64,000 nucleotides of DNA, from positions 16,849 through 80,848 of the forward strand of contig JAGMCT010000012.1 of NCBI GenBank assembly GCA_023129075.1, read 5' to 3'. The notes below the pieces were generated by a model. It did not search any database and was not told the DNA's origin. It saw only the letters and a program-made list of their open reading frames with translations. Position 1 is the first letter of the stretch; the number at the start of each line of letters is the position of its first letter. The position numbers and the translations under genes are program-made. Below, one piece after another: positions 39,011 to 47,956 of this stretch. The stretch comes from Microcaldota archaeon (GTDB taxonomy: Archaea > Micrarchaeota > Micrarchaeia > Anstonellales > Bilamarchaeaceae).

Positions 39011-41716
39011 ATGGCTATTTCTAAAGAAGAGGGGAAGGAAAGAATTGCTAAATTAGTAGAACAGTTTAGGAAAGATTTAGAATCCGGCAAGGCAAAAAGA
39101 TATAAGGAAGAAGAAACAAAAACCCGTTACATACAACCTTTTTTTGAAGCCCTTGGTTGGGATTTCAGTGCTGCTTCTGATGAATTCACAATGGAAGAGA
39201 ACATATCTAAAAAAAGAGTAGATTATGGTTTCAGAATCAATGGGATTCCTAAGTTTTTTGTTGAAGCTAAGAGAGTTAAAGAAAATCTGAATAATCGCAA
39301 ATTTATTGAACAGGCATTAGATTATTCCTGGCATAAAGGATGTACCTGGGCGGTTCTTACTGATTTTGAAGGTTTAAAGGTCTTTAATGCAGAATATAAA
39401 TCAAAAAACATCTTTCAAAATCTATTCTTTGGGCTTTCTTGGGAGAATTATCTGAATCCAGATTCTTTTGACAGGATATGGATGCTCAGTAGAGAAAGTA
39501 TGGAAAAAGGAATTATGGATAAAGAAGCTGAAAAATGGGGCAAGAAGATAAAGAAGGGAGCAGTCAAGAAAAAACCTGTAATGAAGCAACTTTTGGATGA
39601 TTTACTTTATTGGAGAAAAAAATTAAGGAACAACATAAAGAAGAATAACAAAAATCTCAGTGAATATGAACTCGGAGAAACAATTCAGAGAATAATAGAC
39701 AGGCTTATTTTCATAAAAACCTGTGAAGATAGGGGAATTGAATCCAATAGGCTTGTTGAATTGTATAGAACCTTTGATTCCAAGAGAAGAATTAATGTAA
39801 AAAGAGAGTTGAATAAGATATATGAATATTACAACGCAACTTATAACAGCAAGTTATTTGCAAGGCATTTGTGCGAGGATGTTAAGATTGATGATAAGGT
39901 TGTTGTAGAAGTTATTAAGGGATTAGATAAAACAAGAGATAATTCTATTAACTATGATTTTTCTGCTATAGATGCTGACGTTCTTGGAAGTATTTATGAA
40001 CAATATTTGGGGCATGTTATCTCTAAGAAAGGAGATTCTAAGGGGAAGAGAAAACAACAGGGAATTTATTACACTCCTTCTTATATCGTAGATTATATTG
40101 TTAAGAATACGGTTGGAGAGTATATTAAAGGGAAAAGAAAGGACACTGTCAAGAATATTAAGATTCTGGACCCTGCATGCGGTTCTGGCTCATTTTTACT
40201 TCGTGCTTTTGATGAATTAGATGGATATTGGAAGAGAAATTTAAAGGATGCTTATAAACAGACAAAATTAGGGGGGGAAACTCCAATTACTAAAAAGATT
40301 GAGATTCTTAAGAATAATATTTATGGGGTGGACTTGGATGAAAAGGCAACTGAAATTGCTCGTTTGAATTTACTTTTGAAAGCTGCTGAGAAGAGGCATT
40401 TGTTGCCTGCTTTGGATAAAAATATTAGAATTGGGAATTCTCTGATTGATTCTGAGGAAGTTGCCGGGGAAAGGGCATTTAATTGGGAAGAAAAGTTTCC
40501 AGATATAATCCAATATGACAAAACTGGAAACCTGAAAAAAGATTATGGTTTTGATATTGTTATTGGAAATCCTCCTTATGTTAGGCCACATAATTTAGAT
40601 GAAGATACTAAGAGGCATCTGTGGAAAAGAAGTAAAGTTATGAAAGCAAAGGGAGATTTATATGCTGCCTTTATTGAAAAGGGGATTGAATTATTGCAAG
40701 AAAAAGGAATTATCTCATTTATTGTGCCACACACTTGGTTATTTTTGGAGAGTTTTGAAGATTTAAGAGAATACGTTTTAGATACTACCAAGATTAAATC
40801 AATAACTCTAGCGCCACGTAAAGTATTCCAAGATGCAACGGTTGAAACATTAGTTTTTGTTTTTGAGAAATGTGATTCAGAGAATCTAAGAAAAAAGAAC
40901 GATATAAAAATAAGGAGAATAACAGATACTAGAAAAATAGAAGATATCGGGAAAAAGAAGCAAGAAGATTATTATTCAAATAGGATATTTGAGATTAATG
41001 TTGGGGAAGACAGCAAAGTATTATCTAAAATAGAGCAGAATACTAAAAAGCTAAAAGAGAATGTGGAATTCTTCTACGGATTAAAAACTGCTGACGATAA
41101 AAAATTTCTTACCTTTGACCCAAAAAATAAAATAGAATATAAAAAACTGTTGAGAAGAAGAAATATCGATCGATATTCTACTAATTTCAAAGGAGAGTAT
41201 GTGTATTACCGGCCCGATTTAATGAAAAAAAACAAAAAGACAGCAAGACCAGGAGAACCAAGTAGATTTGAAGGTGCAAAAATTGTGATTATGGATATTG
41301 CCAAAAAATTAGTTTGTACCTACGATGATGAAAACTATTTCATAAAAGATGCCCTGATTCTGAAAGAAAAAAATGAAAATGTCGACTTAAAGTATCTAGT
41401 AACTTTAATCAATTCTCGTCTCTTAAATTACTATTATAAACAGAAATACAAAGTTCTAAGTGTTGCAAAGAACGCATTCTTGGAGCTACCAATAAAAATA
41501 GTGCCTAGATCTCAGCAAGAATCATTTATCTCTCTTGTAAACAAAATGCTTTCTCTCAACAGACACATTAACAAAATTGAAGGTAAACAAACAGATGAAA
41601 AAATAAGATTAGAAAAAGAAATAGAAAAAACAGATAAACAGATTGACGAGCTTGTCTATAAAATTTACAGAATAACAGAAAAAGAGAAAAAAATAATTGA
41701 GGAGAGTTTGAAATGA
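39011..41716 (+). CDS. Type IIG restriction-modification enzyme (single chain)
   Basis: 901 residues. An N-terminal PD-(D/E)xK nuclease (V-D-Y-G-F-R-I-N-G-I-P-K-F-F-V-E-A-K, Asp71, Glu85, Lys87) is joined through a helical region to an adenine methyltransferase with D-P-A-C-G-S-G-S-F (residues 387-395) and I-G-N-P-P-Y (Asn520). A C-terminal target-recognition region follows with coiled-coil ends. The enzyme would cut and methylate one sequence. No separate specificity subunit lies nearby. A CTTTTTAAAGG box 25-30 nt upstream supports the start. Confidence 0.9.
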   Translation: MAISKEEGKERIAKLVEQFRKDLESGKAKRYKEEETKTRYIQPFFEALGWDFSAASDEFTMEENISKKRVDYGFRINGIPKFFVEAKRVKENLNNRKFIEQALDYSWHKGCTWAVLTDFEGLKVFNAEYKSKNIFQNLFFGLSWENYLNPDSFDRIWMLSRESMEKGIMDKEAEKWGKKIKKGAVKKKPVMKQLLDDLLYWRKKLRNNIKKNNKNLSEYELGETIQRIIDRLIFIKTCEDRGIESNRLVELYRTFDSKRRINVKRELNKIYEYYNATYNSKLFARHLCEDVKIDDKVVVEVIKGLDKTRDNSINYDFSAIDADVLGSIYEQYLGHVISKKGDSKGKRKQQGIYYTPSYIVDYIVKNTVGEYIKGKRKDTVKNIKILDPACGSGSFLLRAFDELDGYWKRNLKDAYKQTKLGGETPITKKIEILKNNIYGVDLDEKATEIARLNLLLKAAEKRHLLPALDKNIRIGNSLIDSEEVAGERAFNWEEKFPDIIQYDKTGNLKKDYGFDIVIGNPPYVRPHNLDEDTKRHLWKRSKVMKAKGDLYAAFIEKGIELLQEKGIISFIVPHTWLFLESFEDLREYVLDTTKIKSITLAPRKVFQDATVETLVFVFEKCDSENLRKKNDIKIRRITDTRKIEDIGKKKQEDYYSNRIFEINVGEDSKVLSKIEQNTKKLKENVEFFYGLKTADDKKFLTFDPKNKIEYKKLLRRRNIDRYSTNFKGEYVYYRPDLMKKNKKTARPGEPSRFEGAKIVIMDIAKKLVCTYDDENYFIKDALILKEKNENVDLKYLVTLINSRLLNYYYKQKYKVLSVAKNAFLELPIKIVPRSQQESFISLVNKMLSLNRHINKIEGKQTDEKIRLEKEIEKTDKQIDELVYKIYRITEKEKKIIEESLK

Positions 41717-41726
41717 GGTGCATATT

Positions 41727-43208
41727 TTGCGTGTAATCTTCGATACGAATATATTAATTGATGTTGAAGACCATAAAGAATTGAACCCCACTTTAGCGGA
41801 ATTATTAACTTTACTCGAGGAACATGAACATACAATACTTGTACATCCCGCTTCTATGGTTGACTTGGAAAAGGACAAGAATACTATAAGAAAAAAAATC
41901 GTCTTATCCAAAATTAAAGGTTATCCAATTTTGAAATCCGCCCCCACTCCAAATCTGGAATTTCTAAAAAATATTGGAAATTCAAAAAAATTAAACAACG
42001 TTGTAGATAATAGAATACTATATGCCGTTTATAGTAATAGTGTTCATTTTTTGATAACCCAAGACCGTGGACTCCATAAAAAAGCAATGAAAATGGGTAT
42101 AAATGATAGGGTTTTTGATATCTTATCTGCTTACGATTATTTCCGTAACCTTCATTTTAGGAGATGTTCAGATCACACTTTATTAAAAAAAGAACCTATG
42201 AGTAAACTGGATATTAATGATCCTTTTTTTGATTACTTCAAAAGGATATATCCTGGATTTAAAAAATGGTTCAAGGAAAGAGCTCAAGAAGGAAGAGAAT
42301 GTCGGGTTTATTATTTTAATGGTAGGATTGGGGCACTTATGATTATAAAAGAGGAGGATGAACAGATTAATGTGAATCCCCCCCTCCCAAAGAAAAAGAG
42401 ATTAAAGATATGCACTTTAAAATCTGCTGTTCATGGATCTAAATTAGGCGAATTGTTCTTAAAAATAGCCTTCAAATTCTGTCTAGATAACCATATCTCA
42501 GAAGTATATTTAACCCATTTTCCCGAAGAAGAGGAGGGAGAGGATCCATTAGTTTCTCTTTTGAATGGATATGGTTTCAAGGAGATTGGAAAAAAGATAG
42601 ATAATGGGGAATCGGTCTATCTAAAAAATTTCGACGACCAGGAAAATCTACACAGTACATGTCCTTTGAAAAGCTATCCTTTTTACAAAGAAGATGAAAG
42701 CAAGAAGAGGTTCCTAGTTCCGGTTAGTCCACAGTACCACAATCGACTTTTTCCAGATTATCAAAAAAGACAACAAACAATTACAGAATATATACATATA
42801 AATATTGTTGGGAATGCAATCAAAAAGGCATATTTGTGTCATTCAAAAATAAAAAAGATAAAAAAAGGAGACATTTTGCTTTTTTATAGATCACAAGACC
42901 AAAAAAGGATTACTTCTGTTGGTATTGTTGAGAATACTTTTAGGACACAGAACCCCAATACGATAATGGCCAAAATCGGAAGTAGAACGGTTTATTCTGA
43001 AACAGAGATAAAAGAAATGGCGAAGAAACCAGTTTTGATCTTACTCTTTGTCCACAATTTCAACCTTCCAGAACCAGTATCTTTAGTTTATCTCAAACAA
43101 GAAAACATCCTAAAAGGGTTCTTACAGTCTATACGTGAGGTTAGTTATGACGATTATAAAAAAGTAACAAGAAAAGGTGGTTTATATGGATTTGATATTA
43201 TCAATTAG
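41727..43208 (+). CDS. PIN-GNAT-PUA-like fusion protein
   Basis: 493 residues from the TTG at 41727 (M-R-V-I-F-D-T-N), which has GAGGTG six nt before it; the GTG at 41718 overlaps that site. A PIN nuclease domain (residues 1-135) with D-T-N (Asp6), T-Q-D-R and the expected acidic residues is followed by a GNAT-like acetyltransferase region (about 160-290: L-K-S-A-V-H-G-S-K-L-G-E-L-F-L-K and the Y-G-F-K-E-I-G-K-K-I end), then an EVE/ASCH-like domain with I-K-K-G-D-I-L-L-F-Y and V-G-I-V-E. It begins 10 nt after the RM gene and overlaps the ASCH gene. Confidence 0.7.
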   Translation: MRVIFDTNILIDVEDHKELNPTLAELLTLLEEHEHTILVHPASMVDLEKDKNTIRKKIVLSKIKGYPILKSAPTPNLEFLKNIGNSKKLNNVVDNRILYAVYSNSVHFLITQDRGLHKKAMKMGINDRVFDILSAYDYFRNLHFRRCSDHTLLKKEPMSKLDINDPFFDYFKRIYPGFKKWFKERAQEGRECRVYYFNGRIGALMIIKEEDEQINVNPPLPKKKRLKICTLKSAVHGSKLGELFLKIAFKFCLDNHISEVYLTHFPEEEEGEDPLVSLLNGYGFKEIGKKIDNGESVYLKNFDDQENLHSTCPLKSYPFYKEDESKKRFLVPVSPQYHNRLFPDYQKRQQTITEYIHINIVGNAIKKAYLCHSKIKKIKKGDILLFYRSQDQKRITSVGIVENTFRTQNPNTIMAKIGSRTVYSETEIKEMAKKPVLILLFVHNFNLPEPVSLVYLKQENILKGFLQSIREVSYDDYKKVTRKGGLYGFDIIN

Positions 43209-43620
43209 ACCAAAATATGCAAGCTCGATATTTGAGGGTACTAAAAAGTACGAGTTCAGAAAATTCTTTCCTGTTAACCGGAGAATAAATAAAGTGTACA
43301 TTTATGTAACTTCTCCAGTTAAAAAGATAACTGGATTCTTCGTTATTGAAAAAATAATTAAGGATGAACCAAAGGAAATATGGAAAAGGTTCAGAAAGTA
43401 TTCAGGTTTGGATAAGAGAACATTCTTTGAATATTTCAACCGTTATGAAATTGGTTATGCGATCAAAATAAAAGAAGTTTATAAATGTACTGATGTAATT
43501 AATCCGTTTATTTCTTTTGAAAATTTTAACCCCCCTCAATCTTTCTGTTATATCGATCCTAAAATGAAGGGTTGTTTGGTAAATAAACCTTCGGAAATCA
43601 AAAACTTTTGTAGGTGTTAA
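43186..43620 (+). CDS. ASCH-domain protein
   Basis: 144 residues from the ATG at 43186, which has AGGTGG six nt upstream; the GTG at 43177 is less favoured. It begins L-I-L-S-I-R-P-K-Y-A-S-S-I-F-E-G-T-K-K-Y-E-F-R-K, the ASCH signature, and continues with V-Y-I-Y-V-T-S-P-V and G-Y-A-I-K-I. ASCH domains are PUA-like folds that bind RNA or modified nucleic acid. Its start overlaps the end of the PIN-GNAT gene by 23 nt, so the two are likely functional partners. Confidence 0.78.
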   Translation: MDLILSIRPKYASSIFEGTKKYEFRKFFPVNRRINKVYIYVTSPVKKITGFFVIEKIIKDEPKEIWKRFRKYSGLDKRTFFEYFNRYEIGYAIKIKEVYKCTDVINPFISFENFNPPQSFCYIDPKMKGCLVNKPSEIKNFCRC

Positions 43621-43697
43621 GATGGAAGTAACCTATCAAAACGAAAAACAGTTTTTTCTGGAAGATAACTGGATACTTCTCAAACTGAGGTAATACA

Positions 43698-44747
43698 ATG
43701 GTAGAATATAAAAATCAACACTATGTCCCTCAATTTTACTTTAGATTATTTTCAAAAGACAATAGAACAATTAATTTATTTAATCTAAAAAACAAGAAAA
43801 TAATTCAAAATGCAAAAATTTCAAATTTATGTTCAAAAGATTATTTTTATTCATATGATGGTGAATTGGAGGGTATTTTTTCTGGATTGGAAGGTCAATT
43901 TTCTAGTGCATTAAATAAATTAGTTCAAAAAATCGATTATACTAACTTGAGTTCTGATAAGAAACATTTTGTTCTTTCTTTCCTTTGTTTTCAACATAGA
44001 CGCACTTTGCAGGAGAGAGAAAAGATGGTCGGACTATGTGAAAACTTAATAAAAATTGTCTTAGAAAAATACCTTAAAACTAAGGGTTACACTAAAGAGT
44101 ATGCCCCCACCCCAGTTGTTGATGAGAGAAATCTCCACACGTTTCAAATGTTAGTTAGTCTCTTCGAACCAATTTTGATAGGAGACTTGGCTCCGTTGTT
44201 TCTATTAAACAAAACAGAGAATAAGTTTATTTTTAGTGATGCTCCAGTAATCTTCCACAATACCTTTTTTAATAAGTTAAAAAATATGGGGACCTGTGGT
44301 TGTGCGAATAAAGGATTGCAAATCTTTTGTCCTGTTGATCCAAATATTATGCTGGTTTTATATGACCCAAATCTATACAAAATGCAAAATAGTTACATAA
44401 GTACAATAGAAATTTTCAATTCCAGAGACATTGATTCTCTAAATTCTTTACAAATGTTATCTTGTTTGGATAATGTTTTTTTCTCGAATAACTCCCTAGA
44501 CTACATTAAAGATTTGTTTGAATATAATAAAAATAACATAATCAAAAAAGAATATCAGTATAGAGAAATCAAAGCAAATACAAGGTCTGGTCGTAAGGAG
44601 GTAATACATCATTTTCAACCAAATATCCCTTATAATCTAAAATTATCTTTTTTAAAAATTAACCCAATTAAAGAAACACCAGACATAAGAGATAAAAAAC
44701 GAATGGCATTTTTTGGTAAATTAATAAATAATAAAATTAATTTGTAG
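43698..44747 (+). CDS. DUF4238 protein
   Basis: 349 residues. It starts N-Q-H-Y-V-P-Q-F-Y-F-R-L-F-S, the DUF4238 signature, with L-C-S-K-D-Y-F-Y, Q-H-R-R-T and F-I-F-S-D-A-P-V-I-F following. The family is enriched near restriction and other defence genes but its biochemistry is not established. The AT content and codon usage (frequent AAA, AAT, TTA) look slightly higher than in core genes. It follows the ASCH gene by about 77 bp, which contain only a GAGGT site for this gene. Confidence 0.72.
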   Translation: MVEYKNQHYVPQFYFRLFSKDNRTINLFNLKNKKIIQNAKISNLCSKDYFYSYDGELEGIFSGLEGQFSSALNKLVQKIDYTNLSSDKKHFVLSFLCFQHRRTLQEREKMVGLCENLIKIVLEKYLKTKGYTKEYAPTPVVDERNLHTFQMLVSLFEPILIGDLAPLFLLNKTENKFIFSDAPVIFHNTFFNKLKNMGTCGCANKGLQIFCPVDPNIMLVLYDPNLYKMQNSYISTIEIFNSRDIDSLNSLQMLSCLDNVFFSNNSLDYIKDLFEYNKNNIIKKEYQYREIKANTRSGRKEVIHHFQPNIPYNLKLSFLKINPIKETPDIRDKKRMAFFGKLINNKINL

Positions 44748-44873
44748 TTTTTTAAGGAATCTAAATCATTATTGGAAAATCTTAGAATTTTGTAGATGAT
44801 AAGAAGTTGGTATAATAATTCGTTGAATTGGAACGTATAAACCTTTTAATAGCTTACCTTGTATATTATTCCA

Positions 44874-45791
44874 ATGAAGGTAAGGGATGATGCTCCCACC
44901 CTATCTAAAAACTTGATAAAAATGAAAAGGGACAAAGATTCACACCAAAGGATACATATTCTTGAACTTCTTAAAGAAAACTATTTGGAAAATCCCTTTA
45001 ATTATGTGACAAGTAAAAGTATTAGCGAAGAATTGGGCAATCCACCAAAATTTGATAGTTATGTAAAATATCTAGAAGAAAAAGGATATATAAACGCAAT
45101 GAGATCTCTTGGTACTACAAGTTGCATGATGCAAATTAATGCCTACGGAATAGATTTTCTCGAGAAGGAAGTTAGCAGAAAAGGTAAAGATCAAGAACCA
45201 TTAGAAATAAAGAAGAGTTATTCCATAGATATAGAAAAATATCTTCTTGATATATCTGAAAAAAAAGCAGTTATGGCGGGGGTAATCATAGCAATCCTTC
45301 TTACGTTATTTCTCACAGACTCAACTAGACAGTTTCTGTTTACCACTTTGGTAATACAACTTGTGGGAATTCCAATTATGTTAAATCTTGGCCTTATCTT
45401 AATAGTGTTTGCGTTTTATTTGGGCATATACATAATTCTTTACTGTTATGAAATTTCAACATTTGTTGATGAAAGAACATTTGTAGGTGCATATAGGGAT
45501 TCGATATTTTTTACAAGCATAATTTTTTTGTTATTAACTGCCATGATTTTCATAATAATTCTTATCTTATCACTAGAAGCTATAAAAGAGATGTTTATGA
45601 TTTTCATTGGGATGTTAATCTTATTGCCAGTAATTTTCCTATTGAACTCAACAAGATTTGGTAAAGAGTTCTTGGTAGGAACAATAACAGTTATTTTAGA
45701 TCCTATTAAGAGGGCTAAAAAATTACTTAATATTCTGTGCTCTTGGCTTGAAGAAATGAAAGGTGGTGCTAATGAAAAAAAGAAATCTTGA
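44874..45791 (+). CDS. Winged-helix protein with C-terminal membrane segments
   Basis: 305 residues from the ATG at 44874, set by a CTTTTAATA box at about 44841-44849; the longer frame has no signal. The N-terminal region is a winged helix (S-K-S-I-S-E-E-L-G-N, V-K-Y-L-E-E-K-G-Y-I), followed by a linker and four or five membrane helices (about 135-160, 170-195, 215-240, 242-262). The topology is the reverse of the regulator at 19518. It ends with K-K-K-S and overlaps a 34-residue ORF. A role in sensing the membrane is inferred. Confidence 0.65.
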   Translation: MKVRDDAPTLSKNLIKMKRDKDSHQRIHILELLKENYLENPFNYVTSKSISEELGNPPKFDSYVKYLEEKGYINAMRSLGTTSCMMQINAYGIDFLEKEVSRKGKDQEPLEIKKSYSIDIEKYLLDISEKKAVMAGVIIAILLTLFLTDSTRQFLFTTLVIQLVGIPIMLNLGLILIVFAFYLGIYIILYCYEISTFVDERTFVGAYRDSIFFTSIIFLLLTAMIFIIILILSLEAIKEMFMIFIGMLILLPVIFLLNSTRFGKEFLVGTITVILDPIKRAKKLLNILCSWLEEMKGGANEKKKS

Positions 45792-45876
45792 GGCGTTAGT
45801 TACTCTAGCATATACGATCATAGGTATAACATTATTGTTGTTTATTTTAAGTCTCATACTTTCTTTAATAACATGA
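45772..45876 (+). CDS. Mini membrane protein (34 aa)
   Basis: 34 residues: a short basic start M-K-K-R-N-L-E, then one hydrophobic helix (V-T-L-A-Y-T-I-I-G-I-T and onward) to the end. AGGTGGTG lies about 6 nt before the ATG and the frame overlaps the end of the winged-helix gene by 20 nt. The layout (tiny membrane peptide coupled to a membrane regulator) suggests a partner, toxin-like or otherwise. Too short for certainty. Confidence 0.5.
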   Translation: MKKRNLEALVTLAYTIIGITLLLFILSLILSLIT

Positions 45877-46446
45877 TGTGTCCTTCTTAATACCTTCTCA
45901 GTAAACCAATCTCTCCAAATATACCCTTACAGTAAACCATTTCCCCAATTCCAGGCCATTTTCTCATCTTTTTACCTATTTCCAACCCAGAACCATGCTT
46001 AAGTTTTCGACTTTCCCCAAATCACATCATATCAGTAAACCAACTTGCAAAAAACCATAAACCAAAAAATAAATGAGTTTACCATAACAGTAACCAAACC
46101 ATGTTCCAGTTTACTATAATGGTATATTCTAATACTCTTTTGGATATTCCAGAAAAATTTTAAGAAAAATTTAGCATAAAAATAAAGCCTGGAAGTAGGG
46201 TTATGGGAAGAGAATATATCAAAAAATAAGAATTCAGACGTAAGGAAAGGGCAGTCTTATGTCTATTCTAAATATCTATTAGAAAATATAGAAAAATATA
46301 AGAAAAAATAAAAACAAAGAAAAAATTAGAAAAATTTAAACAAAGACAATTGAAATCCTAAAATAATAAAATTGGAAAAAAACAATAGAATATAGTAATT
46401 CTAAATATTTGTTGGAAAATATAAAAGAATAAAAGAAATAAAAAAA
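45877..46446. other. 570-bp non-coding stretch with a repeated CAGTAAACCA motif
   Basis: No plausible gene. Three direct copies of CAGTAAACCA occur at 45899-45908, 45930-45939 and 46033-46042, a degenerate fourth near 46088 (CAGTAACCA), and inverted forms GTTTACCAT at 46077 and AGTTTACTAT at 46108. The second half is extremely A-rich, with a roughly 40-bp direct repeat beginning ATTCTAAATAT at 46265 and 46398. It separates plus-strand from minus-strand genes at their 3' ends, so a promoter role is unlikely. A replication-, partition- or regulator-binding region, or decayed DNA, is possible. Confidence 0.5.
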
Positions 46447-46971
46447 CTAAAGTCTTTTTCTTCTTTTATTTTCTTCTTTCAATGCTATTTTGTATTCATT
46501 GCTATTTTTGCCGAACATTTCCTTAATCTTTTCAAGTTTTTTTTCCTGAGCTCTTGAAATAATTCCTTTTTTACTTAAATCTGGTTTTTTTATTTTAACT
46601 GGAACAACCTCGCTTGCTTGTATCTTTCTTCCTTCCATAAATTCACTCAGGGGATCTTCCCCCATAAGAGCCGTTCTTGCTTTTGGTGAAATCTTTATCA
46701 ATGCCCGTTCTATTTCATCAAATTTTGTAGTTCCCTGATCAATTGCTGCCTGAGAAATTGCAGCAGTAAGGACCGTTTTGGCAATTTCAACTTCGCTTTT
46801 GGCAGAATCATTAAAAAATTTTCCAAAACCCGCCCAACTATTGTTTGCTTTTGCCAGCTCCTTTTTTGCATTAACAGCAAAATCAAGTGCATATTGAACA
46901 TCTGGATTCTTTAGAATAGTTTCTGCTATTTTGGTTGCTTCATTTTGTCCTTTTTTGAGTTTTTCGACCAT
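46447..46971 (-). CDS. Hypothetical helical protein
   Basis: 174 residues, almost entirely alpha-helical by composition, with A-x-x-V-L-T-A-A-I-S-Q-A-A and a basic tail ending E-N-K-R-R-K-R-L. No signal peptide and no family recognised. It follows the membrane zincin gene with a 2-nt gap and is probably translated with it; it may be the partner or substrate of that protease. Confidence 0.5.
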   Translation of the reverse strand: MVEKLKKGQNEATKIAETILKNPDVQYALDFAVNAKKELAKANNSWAGFGKFFNDSAKSEVEIAKTVLTAAISQAAIDQGTTKFDEIERALIKISPKARTALMGEDPLSEFMEGRKIQASEVVPVKIKKPDLSKKGIISRAQEKKLEKIKEMFGKNSNEYKIALKEENKRRKRL

Positions 46972-46973
46972 AA

Positions 46974-47762
46974 TTACATCCTCCCATCATATATTTTTTC
47001 AATATTATTTAAATCTATCGGAACTGAGGTCTGCTCAATAACTGAATTATTTACAATATCTGAGTAAATGTATTCTAATCCTTTTGGGATTCCAAGTCCC
47101 TCAACAGTTGGGAGAGATGCATATATCTCTGAAGCGATATTTTCTTCAAAACGCTCCTTAGATTTGCTACTAAGTGTCCATTCAAATCCACCTGTTGCTA
47201 GAATAAGAGTGCCCAGGAAATCAGTAACATCCTGCCCAAAGAGTTCAATCTTTTTATCGTAAGGAATCTGGGTTATTTTATGAAGTTTAAGAAGTCTCTT
47301 CTTTACCTCTTCTTTATTTTTGATATGGTCAAATGCCTTGTGCAGAACCTCATGGAGAACTATTGTTCTGCATGCTGAGGGGTAAAGTTTGATGTTTCCT
47401 GTTGAAGCATCGTATTGTCCTATCATCTCTGCACTCCTAAAAGGAAAGATTATGAAATTGGAATCCTCAAGGGCGCTTATGAATTTCCTATTACTCATAT
47501 TCAAATAGCCTGAAAGGGAGGCTATTGCTTTTGCAGTCTGGAGTGTTCCATCCTTTTCCCAATGAGAAACCATTCCTGACCTTTCTGAATAAGAATAAAT
47601 ACCTGCTTCCCAGAAGGGGAAATTTCTGCTGCAGTAGTAATAAGAGAGAGCGGAGATGGTTATAGCTGCTACCGTTGCAATAAAAGGCTTTTTTCTCTGG
47701 AAGAAACCTTTTTTCTTTTTAGGTGTTTCCTTTCTTGCAGAGGAATAAGCTAATTTCTTCAT
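46974..47762 (-). CDS. Membrane-anchored zinc metallopeptidase candidate
   Basis: 262 residues. A basic N-terminus (K-K-K-K-G-F-F-Q-R-K-K) is followed by one membrane helix (about 27-45) and an extracellular part with I-V-L-H-E-V-L-H-K-A-F-D-H (H-E-x-x-H at residues 137-141), the zinc motif of the gluzincin/metzincin type. A possible third ligand is the Asp/His just after. No standard family is recognised, but an envelope protease is the best inference. It leads a two-gene unit with the hypothetical helical protein. Confidence 0.6.
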   Translation of the reverse strand: MKKLAYSSARKETPKKKKGFFQRKKPFIATVAAITISALSYYYCSRNFPFWEAGIYSYSERSGMVSHWEKDGTLQTAKAIASLSGYLNMSNRKFISALEDSNFIIFPFRSAEMIGQYDASTGNIKLYPSACRTIVLHEVLHKAFDHIKNKEEVKKRLLKLHKITQIPYDKKIELFGQDVTDFLGTLILATGGFEWTLSSKSKERFEENIASEIYASLPTVEGLGIPKGLEYIYSDIVNNSVIEQTSVPIDLNNIEKIYDGRM

Positions 47763-47956
47763 AGTAATATAGTGTATATAAATGTTTTTAAATATATGTA
47801 TTTATGGTAATGTGTGGAAATAGTATATATCTATTCTTAATGAATATTAGATATTCTTATAATATATTAGAATAATGAATTCCGACCGACTGAAAGCGAT
47901 TTTTAAAGAAAGCTTTTTAAGAATGTTACTGTACTCTATTCTCCAGGGTGCGTTAA

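Noticed and set aside
43622-43693. A 23-codon ORF (M-E-V-T-Y-Q-N-E-K...) between the ASCH and DUF4238 genes
   Set aside because: Too short and lacking a clear ribosome binding site; its end supplies the GAGGT site of the next gene, so it is probably leader sequence.
45877-46446. A CRISPR array in the 570-bp gap
   Set aside because: The repeated motif is only 10 bp, irregularly spaced and partly inverted, unlike CRISPR repeats.
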